64,000 nt of DNA, taken from the NCBI RefSeq assembly GCF_041956535.1, contig NW_027192205.1:594877-658876 (forward strand), read 5' to 3'. Under the pieces are notes generated by a model, which was not told the DNA's origin, searched no databases, and saw nothing but the letters and a program-made list of their open reading frames with translations. Shown one piece after another: positions 1 to 10,400 of the stretch; position 1 is the stretch's first letter; each line of letters opens with the position of its first letter. Both the position numbers and the translations under genes were made by a program. Source of the DNA: Calcarisporiella thermophila CBS 279.70 (taxonomy: Eukaryota > Calcarisporiellomycota).

Positions 1-49
1 TTGGTAACCATACGACAACTCTGGTACCGACGTGGACACGAGCTAGATC

Positions 50-1473
50 ATGCCGGAGCTACCTGAGGTTGAAAGAGCCAGACTTCTCTTGGAAGAGAAC
101 TGTGTAGGCCGGTAATACCATTCTAATGCCATAAAAATCGCAAGGGAGCGGGCACATTAACTGTGATTGTAGCACCATTTCAAAGGCTGAAGCGGTCGAG
201 GATAAAATCGTGTTCCAAGGCGACATTACACCTGAATCATTTTCTAGTACGCTTACAGGGCGGCGCGTAGTGGGAGTCCATCGCTATGGCAAGTATTTTT
301 GGATGGAGCTGGATGAAGGCCCCGGGCTAGTTGCCCATTTCGGAATGACTGGCAACATTCAGGTAAAGGGCAGCGGCTATCCACCGCGCACTATCTCTAT
401 GGTTGTTTGGCATCAACTTACTTCTACCTGTCGGCAGTTCGAGCACCTCCCTCCTCTACAGTATCGGTCGAAAAAGTCGAGCGACGGTTCTTTCCCTCCC
501 CGATTCCACAAGTTCATTATCACATTCTCTTCTGCTCCCTCTTTTCCTGCTGAGATCCATCTTGCATTCACGGATCCACGTCGCTTAGGACGCGTCCGGT
601 TTGTCAATCATCCTCAGAAGGAACCACCCATCTCGCTGCTGGGCTTTGATCCTATATTGAGTATGCCGAGCTTGGAGGAATTCAGCAAGCTTGTCCAGAA
701 AAGATCAATGCCCATCAAAGGCCTCTTACTAGATCAAGGTTTCTCAGCTGGCGTTGGGGTGAGTACACTAACTAGCCAGCCCAATTGGATTAATTGGAGG
801 CATCTATAACTATATGAACGACACTATTTTATAGAATTGGGTCGCCGATGAAGTCCTATTCCAGTCCAAGATACACCCGGCACAGCCCGCCAACACACTT
901 TCGGATGAGGAATGCGCTACATTACATGAAATGCTACAATATGTTTGTAATACTGCGGTTTCCGTGAATGCAGATTCATCGCAATTCCCAGAACACTGGA
1001 TCTTTTCGCGGCGATGGGGTAAGGGGAAGGGCAAAGGAGGCGGGATGACGGCCGATGGAAATAAAATTAAATACGAAACCGTAATTATCAGAGTGGATGG
1101 AGTGATTGAATTTAGCGGACACTAATATCGAATATATCTAACTATCCAGATCGCTGGGAGGACAACAGCGATAGTAGAGAGCGTGCAAAAACTAAGAAAG
1201 AGAAAAGCCAACCCCAGCACTACCGAGGATAAAGGTACTAGCGAAATGGAGGAAGACCCGGTGGCCACCAACCAGTCGAAGCGCAAACGTACAGTAAAAG
1301 CTGAGCATTTGAAGAAGGAGATCACAGCTGAGGCTTCAGAGGAGTTGAACATTCCAACTGATACAAAGGCCGATAATGCCCCAATTAAAAAGACAAAAAG
1401 GGTAAGAGTCGAAGTGAAAAAAGAAAACATCGAGGGACTTCGCCGATCTGCACGGCTATCAAAGGTCAAGTGA
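50..1473 (+). CDS. Formamidopyrimidine-DNA glycosylase (MutM/Fpg family)
   Basis: Bifunctional base-excision repair glycosylase/AP lyase expected to remove oxidised purines in the nucleus. Four exons (50-111, 173-758, 835-1080, 1150-1473) give about 405 aa. The N-terminus reads MPELPEVE, so the catalytic Pro2 and Glu3 of the family are present; the wedge region HFGMTGNIQVKG follows. Joining exons 2 and 3 restores the helix-two-turn-helix signature GVGNWVADEVLFQSKIHP, and joining exons 3 and 4 restores a GRTTAIV segment near the end of the enzyme core. The bacterial C-terminal CxxC zinc finger is absent, as is known for fungal and plant Fpg. The last ~90 residues are Lys/Arg-rich (KRKR, KKTKR) and probably carry a nuclear localisation signal and DNA-binding tail. 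The ATG is the only one that supplies the mandatory MPE start. Very secure. Confidence 0.93.
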
Positions 1474-1907
1474 ATCCTGTCCTTGCCTACTGTAATTGAA
1501 TGGAGATATATAATGTATTAGACCCGTGGTTTATGGCGTGTTGCATAGTCATATTTTGGTTTTGTGTTTGATCTTTTATTTTGGTGAGAAAATATATGCG
1601 ATAGAACTTATAGTCTCTGGTTATGATGAAAATATAGCCAAAAGTGTGCTGAGCTTAGATAGATCGAGCTCTTCTCAATGCAAGATTCATTATGTGATAG
1701 GCAAGATCTCGATAAGAAAGTAGATACGAACTTGGATCAAATTACTTTAGAATAATTGCTTACTATATTTGTGAATGAGAGCAGTCAATTATAGATGAAA
1801 AAGGGGTGGCGTCATCAAATGTGTAGAGACGCTTATTTCTAATTGAAAATAGTTTTATCTCAGCCATCAGAATATATAATAAGGATTGACTAAAATTATA
1901 AAAAAGA
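1474..1907. other. Intergenic, FPG-EDC3
   Basis: AT-rich stretch between two genes on the same strand. A TATATAA-like sequence lies just after the FPG stop and another (ATATATAATAAGG) about 35 bp before the EDC3 ATG, which could serve as 3' end and promoter elements. I see no further gene. Confidence 0.5.
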
Positions 1908-4114
1908 ATGGCAGATGCATTTATAGGATTAATTGTGAAAGTTCTATTACATAATGGAACGACACTTCGTGGGATGGTGTCTCGTGTTGATCAGCATACA
2001 CAGTTTCTTACCCTACTAGACGGTACCTAGTTTCACAATGTAATCTGAGATCTGGAGAGTATGAATGCGATCTTTTTTTTTCTTAATCTACTAGTCGTCG
2101 TTGATATACCCGGATGTCGCTCCCAAAGTATTCCAACCTATGAGGTGCCAGGGTCGGACATCAAAGATCTCAACATTCTAAAGGAGAAGGCCGTAAGCGA
2201 TACACACACACCACAACTCCACCATCCGCAACCAGTTTCGCATACACTTCCATTATATATGGTTGATCCCGCCATTGTATCGGTAAATCTCCTCGAAATT
2301 AGGGAATATGGTGGAAGAGTAACAAGGCGAATCTTGTATTGGCTCTCTATTTTAGTACTCTCAAAATACCGCTAGCGAGAATGCACAGCAGAAGCAATCT
2401 ACCATTGAGCATAGGTTTTTAGCATGACATTGCTATTCCTCCATTCCTATTCATTGACGATTTTGCTGGCTGAATAGTAAATCATTTTCCCGCGATCTCA
2501 ATAATACTATACAGACATCATTTCCGCCTCCCCCTTCCTCCCTCAGTAAGACCCAATTAACCAACGTGGGTGACAGCGATGTTGATGTTACACCAAAATT
2601 CAAAACACTTCCTGGAGGTATTCTTCCTGCGAAAACGTCTACCATCGGAACCCCCGAGGTACTAGATTTTGAGCGATTGACCGATGCGGCCAACAAGATG
2701 ACGCTGAATAGCGGTGAAGAGGAGACCATGCGAAACGGACAGGATTGGAAGCTGCTCAAGAAAAAGGGCCGGAATTACCAACAGTATAAATCCCCTGCTT
2801 CTTCGCCTGCTAAACGTTCGGGCAACCGGCGACGACAGATGGTGTATGAATGGGGTGGAGATGTTAATGAGTTTAAAGAGGAGGAGTTTGATTTCCAAGG
2901 GAATTTGGACTTGTTCGACAAGGAGAAGGTGTTTGCAGAGATAAGAGTAAGTTTCTACTCTACAAACTGTTTCACTTGGAGTGTTTTGTCGGTGTGTTAA
3001 ACGGGATCTTCCCAAAATTCAGCAACTAGACGAGACGGCGCCAGAAACTCTCCTAGTCAATTTGAACCGTAATCCGGATCGCGCTCAAATACTTGCCAAC
3101 GGCGTGGACTTACACCACGTCACAAAATTGGCCCCACACGAAAACGTGCTGGAGGACGCACGTGTCTACCATAAAGAGGCCACCACAGAAGAGGATATGG
3201 AGAGCGACGACTCCTGGACCGCCCCGATCAAGAAGAAGAAGCATCAGCAGCAGCAGCAGCAACAGGGAGCTTGGTTGAAGCGAAAGGCAGCGCGGATCCG
3301 AACGGTGAGTGACGGCGTCATATGCCCAGTGGTCACTGCGGTGCAAATGGTTGAAGTCGAGCGTATCTGCGCCACGGAAACAGGGCCCAGCGAGGCAGGG
3401 ATGATCGAGAACGCCGGGCGTAGTGCGGCCCAAATGGCTCTCCAGGCATTGGGGGGCTCGCGTCGCATTCAAGCAAATAACCATAATGCGGCTCCCCTGG
3501 TCATTGTGCTCGCAGGCAATAACAAGACTGGCGCCTATTCCCTCTGTTGTGCACGACACCTGGCCAATCGTGGTGTTCAGGTTGTGGTGTGCTTGGTGGG
3601 GAGGGAGTCGGAATGGGGAAAAACGCTGAATTATCAGCGTAGAATCCTCGCTTCGACGGATGCAAAAATTGTACATACCCTCGCCGAATTACCGCGTGAA
3701 CGCAACACACCCGTTGACTTGATTATCGATGCTCTCCTGGGCTACCAGTTTACCTCGCTTGACCTTCCAGACGATGAGCGAAATCGTCGACTCGTACGCG
3801 AGTTGATTGGATGGGCGAATCGCAACAAGGCACCGGTTATGAGCCTGGATGTTCCTAGCGGTGCCAACGCCCTGGAACTTGAGGACGAGGATGAAATTGA
3901 GGATGGAGATGGGGACGAGGACGGGGCTTGCATCAAGGCCAAATGGACGTTGTGTCTGGGGGCTCCAAAAACTGGGTGCCGTGGACGTTCAATGACGGGC
4001 GAAATATTCCTGGGAGATATTGGAATTCCGCGGTGTTGCTGGAGAAAGGTCGGAGTGAAGGGCTGGAATATTCCGTGGGGAGCCGAGTATGTGGTTGGGT
4101 TAGAGTACGAGTAG
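1908..4114 (+). CDS. EDC3: Enhancer of mRNA-decapping protein 3
   Basis: Cytoplasmic P-body scaffold that activates the Dcp1-Dcp2 decapping enzyme and bridges to Dhh1. Four exons (1908-2022, 2095-2282, 2515-2946, 3023-4114), all phase consistent, about 608 aa. Order of domains: N-terminal divergent LSm domain (residues ~1-65, beginning MADAFIGLIVKVLLHNG and ending near SDIKDLNIL), a low-complexity linker, a central FDF motif region (EFDFQGNLDLFDKEKVFAEIR joined over an intron to QLDETAPETLL), a short CAG-coded glutamine run, and a C-terminal YjeF_N/Rossmann-like domain (from about VICPVVTAVQM to DVPSGANA), which in the family dimerises. A possible extra intron at about 2193-2240 would remove a His/Pro-rich linker; I kept it as coding because the frame is open. 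An acidic loop (EDEDEIEDGDGDEDGA) sits inside the YjeF_N domain. Secure identification. Confidence 0.93.
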
Positions 4115-4614
4115 GCCAACTTTCTTGCATATGGCGAAGCTTCTTTGCTCTGTAGTTCGTCTGTTATATTTTCATATTTTTGCTTTCTCTCCTTGTTTAC
4201 ACATGCAATTTATATATACGTATATATACTTTGTCATCCTCTTCGTACCCCCTTCCTCCTATCCCTTTCACGCTACATGATGGATTTATTTTGATTAATT
4301 TGTGGATATATATGGTCGTTTATTCTTTTTTACGTTTCAGCAAAATGGTAGCAATGGGGAACCTCGCCAGTGCTTTAATCTCTTTTCCAGTCCTAGGATG
4401 GAGAGCAATATCAATACAAGTTTCTTTCAAATTTCTTTTGACCAAAGGCCAAGATGGGGCGAGATTTTTGTGGGAGAATGGATCCGGTGAGATTTGCGGC
4501 TTCCACATGAAGCGCCTGCATGCAGGTCAGGGTCGAGCAACCTGTATGCCTTGAATCTTTCTGGGCATATTATCCTCAGAATGGACAACTTTATTTACAG
4601 CACTTTATTCTAAA
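4115..4614. other. Intergenic between convergent genes
   Basis: Contains the 3' flanks of EDC3 and of the minus-strand Cys/His protein, including a T/C-rich stretch with TATATA at 4212-4230. The open frames here have no coding character that I recognise. Confidence 0.5.
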
Positions 4615-4995
4615 CTACAATATATTGCAACAGAAACCTGAGCACCGCAAGTTCTGTTCCCTCCAGGCAATGTCTGCATCGATTAGAGTCGACCGCCACA
4701 CATATTCATAGTAAGAGCATTGGTTACAGTGGGCCGTGGCTAAGTATGGGGAGCGAAAAAGAAAGGTAAGGCGAATCCATGCGGAAATCAAGGAGGGAAG
4801 CGAGAAAAAAAAAACGAATAAGAAGGAAAAATTACCTTGATCCTTGTCGTAGAAAATCATATGGCAGCCGAAGCAGGTGTACGCCTCAACATAGGGTGGG
4901 ATGTAGACGCCGTGGTAGCTGGCCAAGTGCATGGCCCAGTGAGAAAAGGGAACACACTGCGTGCAATAGCCACAATAATAGCTTGGGGGATACAT
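4615..4995 (-). CDS. Small Cys/His-rich protein of unknown function
   Basis: Two exons (4995-4836 and 4739-4615) give about 94 aa. I do not recognise the family. The sequence holds closely spaced metal-ligand candidates: YYCGYCTQC, then HWAMH and SYH, then CFGCH, then CNQC, and a terminal CSGFCC. This suggests one or two structural zinc sites. The intron (4835-4740) has a good GTAATT donor and TTAG acceptor and removes a hydrophobic stretch, after which the CNQC pair follows directly. The intron is 96 nt and contains no in-frame stop, so a retained form with 32 extra residues (FLFVFFFSLP core) is also translatable. The in-frame ATG at 4995 is the first available; there is no ATG between it and the upstream stop. 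That this is a real gene is inferred from the clean splice sites and Cys pattern. Confidence 0.55.
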   Translation of the reverse strand: MYPPSYYCGYCTQCVPFSHWAMHLASYHGVYIPPYVEAYTCFGCHMIFYDKDQGNFSFLFVFFFSLPSLISAWIRLTFLFRSPYLATAHCNQCSYYEYVWRSTLIDADIAWREQNLRCSGFCCNIL

Positions 4996-5942
4996 TGTTG
5001 ATACAGGGGGCACCGATATTATACAAGAAACGCTGGCACTATTTTCTGCTAGACGTGAGAGACTATGGCGAGTGGATTAACAAAAATATGGGTGGGAACT
5101 AGCTGGGCAAGAGGAATCGCGATGGAATGGTCAGGTTGTCAAGGGATGAAATAAATGAGAACACAAGCCAGTTGCCAGCGGAAGAGCTGGCTTTACTACC
5201 CTGACGTCGCTGCCGACAGCGAGGTTCCGGAAAGAAACAGAATACTTAGGGGGAGACAAAGAGGGACGAGAAGAAGACAAAGAGTTCAAATGCAAGCCAA
5301 TCATTTCAGATTCCAGCTGACCAACAGACGTCTCCTCAGATCCAGACAGGTGGTAAACCTTGTTTCCATGAATCTTGATTCTAGATGTGGAGAAGCGCGG
5401 GATTACGGGAAAATTCCCCAGATTTGCCGCCGTGTTCTATGTTGCAAAAGCCGGCTAGCTCAGGTATATCCAGAATTCATTAATCGGGAAAGCTCGCGTC
5501 ATCATGCGAACGGATCGCGCTCTGATGAGTCGTACGGCCCCCCTTAGTACCACACCTGTTACTAGATCACCGAATAGGGGCGCATCATCATTTGATGCCA
5601 CCTATTCCATGCTGACATTTTGCAGGGCGTGACCATGATTTATAGAATAGCATCAAAAATTTATTCAGGCTTTATCCCGTTAGGGCAAGTTTAGGAGATA
5701 AGTTACATGATATAAAAGAAAAAGAGGGAGAAGGCAAAAGGAAATAAGGAAAATGTAGGGGAAGAAAAGGCAATGAAATAATGAAAAGGGAATACCGATT
5801 CATACCTAATAGCTGCTAAATTTTTTCCAAGCCTATACAACATAAATATAACATATATATATAACCCCCAATATATAAAAGGAGAAGAGAATAAGAGGGG
5901 AAAAAATCAACCAAATCAACCAAATGCACTCAGAATTGGAGG
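4996..5942. other. Intergenic upstream of the Cys/His gene, downstream of cutC
   Basis: A 130-codon open frame at 5155-5547 on the plus strand is Arg-rich without recognisable motifs, and I do not call it. The stretch 5700-5930 is A-rich and probably 3' flank of the minus-strand cutC gene. Nothing else is evident. Confidence 0.45.
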
Positions 5943-7193
5943 CTATTCGATGGCGGAAGAGCGCTGAATTAACTCCTCTAGGCGTTGCTGGCTAGTTCGT
6001 CTAATCTCAAACTCGGAGGCACGAAAGGTCGTGGTCATACGTGGAGCGGAGGGACGATGTATCATGGACGAATCCACCACTGTAGAAGCGGACACGTGCA
6101 CTTCCTTTGGGTGGGCAGCGGCCATGATCTTGCCGATATTGTTCTCATTAATGCCTGCCCGCAAAATAATGGGTTAAATGAAGAAAAACGAGGAAAAGAG
6201 CACGTCTAGGTTTTTATTACCGGCGCCAGGCATGATGGACACTCGGTCTCCAGCTTGTTCAATCAGCTTTGTGATCAGCTCCAGGCCCTCGTAGGCTGAG
6301 TTTTCTTGGCCGCTATAGAACACTTGTGGGCTTAATGGAATACAAGAGATGGCCGTATAATCTAATGCAAACCTGGTCAACACACGATTCACGCCAAGCG
6401 ATATCAAATCCTCCAGCGATTGAATTGGGTCCTTGGTCATGTCGAAAGCACGGTGAAAGGTTACCTGCAACGGCCGCGCATAGTTTATGAGGCTATAGGA
6501 GAAATCATGTCTTATGGAGATGACCATACAGCCAGCAACACATAAGCCCAACTTACATCTTTGTCCTTTCCTTATCTACACTTCCGTCGGGCTTGAGGAT
6601 ACCGAAGACAACGCCATACGCGCCTAAAGATTTGGCCATCTTATGGGATGCATGGGATCAGGGAAAACGGAGGGATGTAGAATGCACGCGCCAATGTCTA
6701 ACTCACCTCGATATCGTATTTCATCGCCTCGAATTCCTCTTCGCTGTAACAAAAATCCCCTCCTCTATAAAGGGGAGTCAAAAAGAATGCTTTTCTCCAC
6801 TCTGCTGAAGAGGCACTTACCGAGGCCGAATCATAACCTAGGCATGATAAGCGAGGAAATGAAAAGAGTAAAATCAGACATTAATAAGTGATCTAGCTCA
6901 ATCCCTAGCAATTCATTCACCATTATAGGGATGTTCACTTTCTTTCTGCAAACCGAGATCATGCCTATCAAAATTCAAATCCAACCAGCCATTAATTCCT
7001 CAGACCCTTCACCGTCCCGGGAACAAAAAAAAAGCGAGGGTTTACCGGCGCTGGGTGTTGTGCCCCCCTCCAGCAAATTATTGCAGAGCTCTACTCGCGC
7101 CGCACCAGCGTTTTCAGCGGCGATCGCGCCCTCAACGCTGTCGATGCACACCTCGAAATCGCATCCGATATCGTAGTTGGTATTATTATTCAT
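5943..7193 (-). CDS. Copper homeostasis protein CutC family
   Basis: TIM-barrel protein of the CutC family, thought to bind or handle copper in the cytosol; its precise reaction is unsettled. Eight exons on the minus strand: 7193-7046, 6964-6921, 6837-6821, 6764-6707, 6639-6557, 6492-6373, 6312-6221, 6154-5943, all phase consistent, giving 257 aa (usual family size ~250-270). Diagnostic stretches after splicing are [71 protein letters not shown] and IMPGAGINENN. The third exon is only 17 nt but is required for the invariant VMIRPR motif, which confirms it as a real microexon. I start at the ATG at 7193; an in-frame TTG precedes it. Very secure. Confidence 0.93.
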
Positions 7194-7488
7194 ATTCAAG
7201 GTATCGCAGGAAAATACGCTAAAAGATCATGGAGCAGATAACGCGTTATTATTTCTTGTTTTATTTTTCAGGAGAAGAGGGTGGAGATATCAGGTGTGAA
7301 CAAAGCGAAAAAAAAAAAATAAAATAAAATAAAACAACTTTTCTCACAGAATTAAGTAATTATTGGTCGTCCCAAAAACTTCCAAATCGATAAAATGCAG
7401 GAACACACGAAGGGAAAATAAAATAAAATAAAGCAAAGATAATGGAGGTTGTCTTGTTGGGCCAAAGGTTCCATTGCCAAAGAGGGCC
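7194..7488. other. cutC promoter and UTP10 3' flank
   Basis: A/T-rich 295 bp between two minus-strand genes. It contains AAATAAAATAAAATAAAA-type runs near 7310-7335 and again near 7418-7436. No gene is visible. Confidence 0.5.
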
Positions 7489-10400
7489 TTAGTGGAAGTA
7501 CTTGTCCAGGCTCTCTCCCAAGTACTGCTCGATCAGCCGCACAACCTCTTGCGTCTGTTTTTCAACTCTGTCGTCCTCATCCTCCATCAATTCCGCCAGG
7601 AATGGAATTGTCTCCGGGAGCAAGATCAGGAATTCCTCGCCCAACCGAGAGTAGAATTCCTCCACCACCTTCAGCGCACCCAGCCGCACCTCGGCGGAAT
7701 CGTGACGCGTCTTCATGAGCACGCGATGGCTGAGCGGCTTCCAGTGGGCCTCGTTTCCGGCAGTGACGGCAAGCTGACCCAAGCAAGTGACCAGCGCGGG
7801 GGGGCATGTGATGGAGAGCTGGTCGACCAGCGGCCCGATGAGCGCGTCGAGTTTGTCCTGCCAGAAGCCATCGTTGTCGTAGAGTAAGCTCTTGTGCAGC
7901 GCCTCAATAACAAAGGCCCATAGCGGCTCCGAGGCATCTCGTTTCTCCTGAGCATAGGCGTTCAGGAGACCAATGCAGTGGTCGATCACATACCCAAAGT
8001 AGGGCGCGACGATGGATTTGAGCTTGTTGAGAAGTCCGTCCAGCACATGGTAGAACACCGTCAAGCGGGCGTTGGAGTCCTCCGGCCCCTCCACGCTTAC
8101 GGTGGCCCAGTCGACAAGCTTCAGGAACATAGGCTTGAAGCGGGACTCGTTCAGCTTCATTACCAGCTCCAAGAACGCGCCCAGCGTGTGCTCCTCAGCC
8201 TTGTCAATGTAAGCAAGGTTAGGCTTAGCCCGGCGGAGATCAAACATGGAGAGGAGATGTTTGAAGAGAACGGCCTGGTGCGCGGCGATGGCGTCGCGTG
8301 GCATCGCCACAACGGCTTCCGTCAGCGTGTCTAGCATGGTAAGCAGAGGGAGCTCGTGGTCGGTGAGTTGGTTGAAGCAGGCAAGCAGAGGCGGCAGGAA
8401 CACGCGCGGCGGGACCTTGGTTGCCATCAGGGAAAGCATCTGGCGTGCTCGCTCTTCTGCCTGCTGCTTCTTGCCATCATTCCCTTCGTACCCCATCAGC
8501 TTCGGGTGCAGTGCAATACCCAGGATGCGCGTCAAATAGGGGCTTACGAAATGCGGCAGACAGCGAACGACCGTCTCCAGCGCCACCGTGCCACTCAGCT
8601 GGAGGACCACGGTGGATCGCTCGCCCTCTTCACCTTGCGTCGACTTTAGGGTCTCCTCCACAATGCCCAGGATGATAGGCATGAACTGGGGCAGATACGG
8701 CACAGCGTGTGGGCCAAGCTCTTGGCACATGGTGCCCAAACACACCAAGCTCGAAACACACACCTGGGCGCTGGGGTGCTGCATAGTGGCCAGAAGCTGG
8801 GGCATGGTGTCCGCAAACGCTTTGGGCGCAGTCTTTCCGAACCGATTGGCCAGCGTCGTCAAGCAGACGAGTGCGGTCTGCTTGCCGACCACCTCGGTCT
8901 CGTCTTGAGAGTCGGATGCTTTCCCTAGAATGTCCCCGAGTTCTTTGGCCATTTCAATAAAGAGGGCCTGATCCTGCTCTCCGGCGTGGGATCGCGTGGA
9001 AGCCACCTTCTCGTTGAACAACACCATGGCTTTACGGCGAACAGAGAACTCGTTGTGGTGGAAGAGCTCCTTCATGATGCGCACAAACACAGGCAGCGAC
9101 AACATGCCATTGACCTTGTCGAGCACGTCATGCGCAACCTTGACAATGCCGCGCCAGAATTTCACTACCGGTGGGACGCTGTTGTCGCGGGCCGCATACG
9201 CCTTGTGGTGCTGGCCGAAGTAGGCAATGAGTTGTAGCAAGAGCTCGGACATTCTGAGATAGAGTGCATCCCCCTCCTCGATGGAAGTGTGGGCGGACTT
9301 GCTGGTGAAAGCCTTGTTGACCAGAAGCTGACCAGCGAAGTTGAGCGTAGCAAGCTTGAATTGCCGCAGCTGCTTGTCGGAATGCTCTGCCAAATCGAAG
9401 AACGTTTCCGCCGTCTCCACCTCCATCTCCATCGTCCGCGCCGCATTTTTCTTTCCTCTGGTCTTCTTCTCCTGCTCGACGAGCTTCTCGTTCGGGAGCT
9501 TGAGTAGACTTTCGAATAGAGAGATCAGGGATTTCATCTGGGAGAGGGGCGCAAACTGGTTCGAGACGGTCAGGCAGAACTCGCACAACGACTCCGCCTC
9601 GGAGTTGTGTCCTTTCTGGAGCTTCTCGGTGTACTTCTCGAGGAGGAGGGTGAGGACAGCGTAGAGGAACTCGGTCTCGCCGAGCGTTTGGATCAAAATG
9701 GTGAACAATCTCAGGCGTCGATGCTTGGGTATATGGAATAGCGCATCCACGAACACCTTGATGATGGGTTTGACCTGGGGAACAAAGTGGTCGTCCTTCT
9801 TCTCTGCAGCACGACGGTGGCTGGCCACGAGGGGAGGAATCACCTTTTCCAGAGTCTATAGGAAGGGAAAAAAAACAATTAGCCATTCACTAAGGAGCAC
9901 AGAGTAGAACCTAGGCGTACCTGTTGAATCACGTGGAAACTGTAGTTGTCATCTTGGCGCAGTACATTCGCACCCATGAAGGTGAACACGGGCATGATAT
10001 TGTGCAAGACACGCTCGGGAAATCGTGGCGCAATGGCAGCCATTAGCAGCAGGGCTTGGTTGTGGGTCTGCGGGTTGCCAGTCGCGCGGATGCACTGGAC
10101 CAAAAGATCCACCCTGATGGCGTTCTCCTCCACACTCTCACATTCTCTCAGGATGGAGGTGAGTGACGACATGACCAACTGGTTCACATACTCGAGTGAA
10201 ACGGGGGTATCCTGCCATTCGCCGTTGAAGATGGTGGCTAACAAATCGAAAAGAGCGGGCACAAGGATCACGTCCTCGCGCACTGGCTTGTACTCCAGCA
10301 TCTCCAATAGGGTGATCAGGCGATAGAGGGGCTGTAGGGCTTCGTTGTCGGGGGTTGTGCGGCGCGTCTTCTTGATGACCTCAACCTTGACGAGCTCCAC

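Noticed and set aside
2193-2240. Possible extra intron in EDC3 (GTAAGC...CAG)
   Set aside because: The frame is open through it and the encoded His/Pro-rich linker suits the region; it cannot be decided without cDNA, so it was kept as coding.
5155-5547. 130-codon plus-strand frame
   Set aside because: Arg-rich with no recognisable motif, no promoter or splice logic, and no sign of a conserved domain; most likely chance.
9128-9886. 252-codon minus-strand frame overlapping UTP10
   Set aside because: Shadow frame of the conserved UTP10 exon; GC-rich codons leave alternative frames open.
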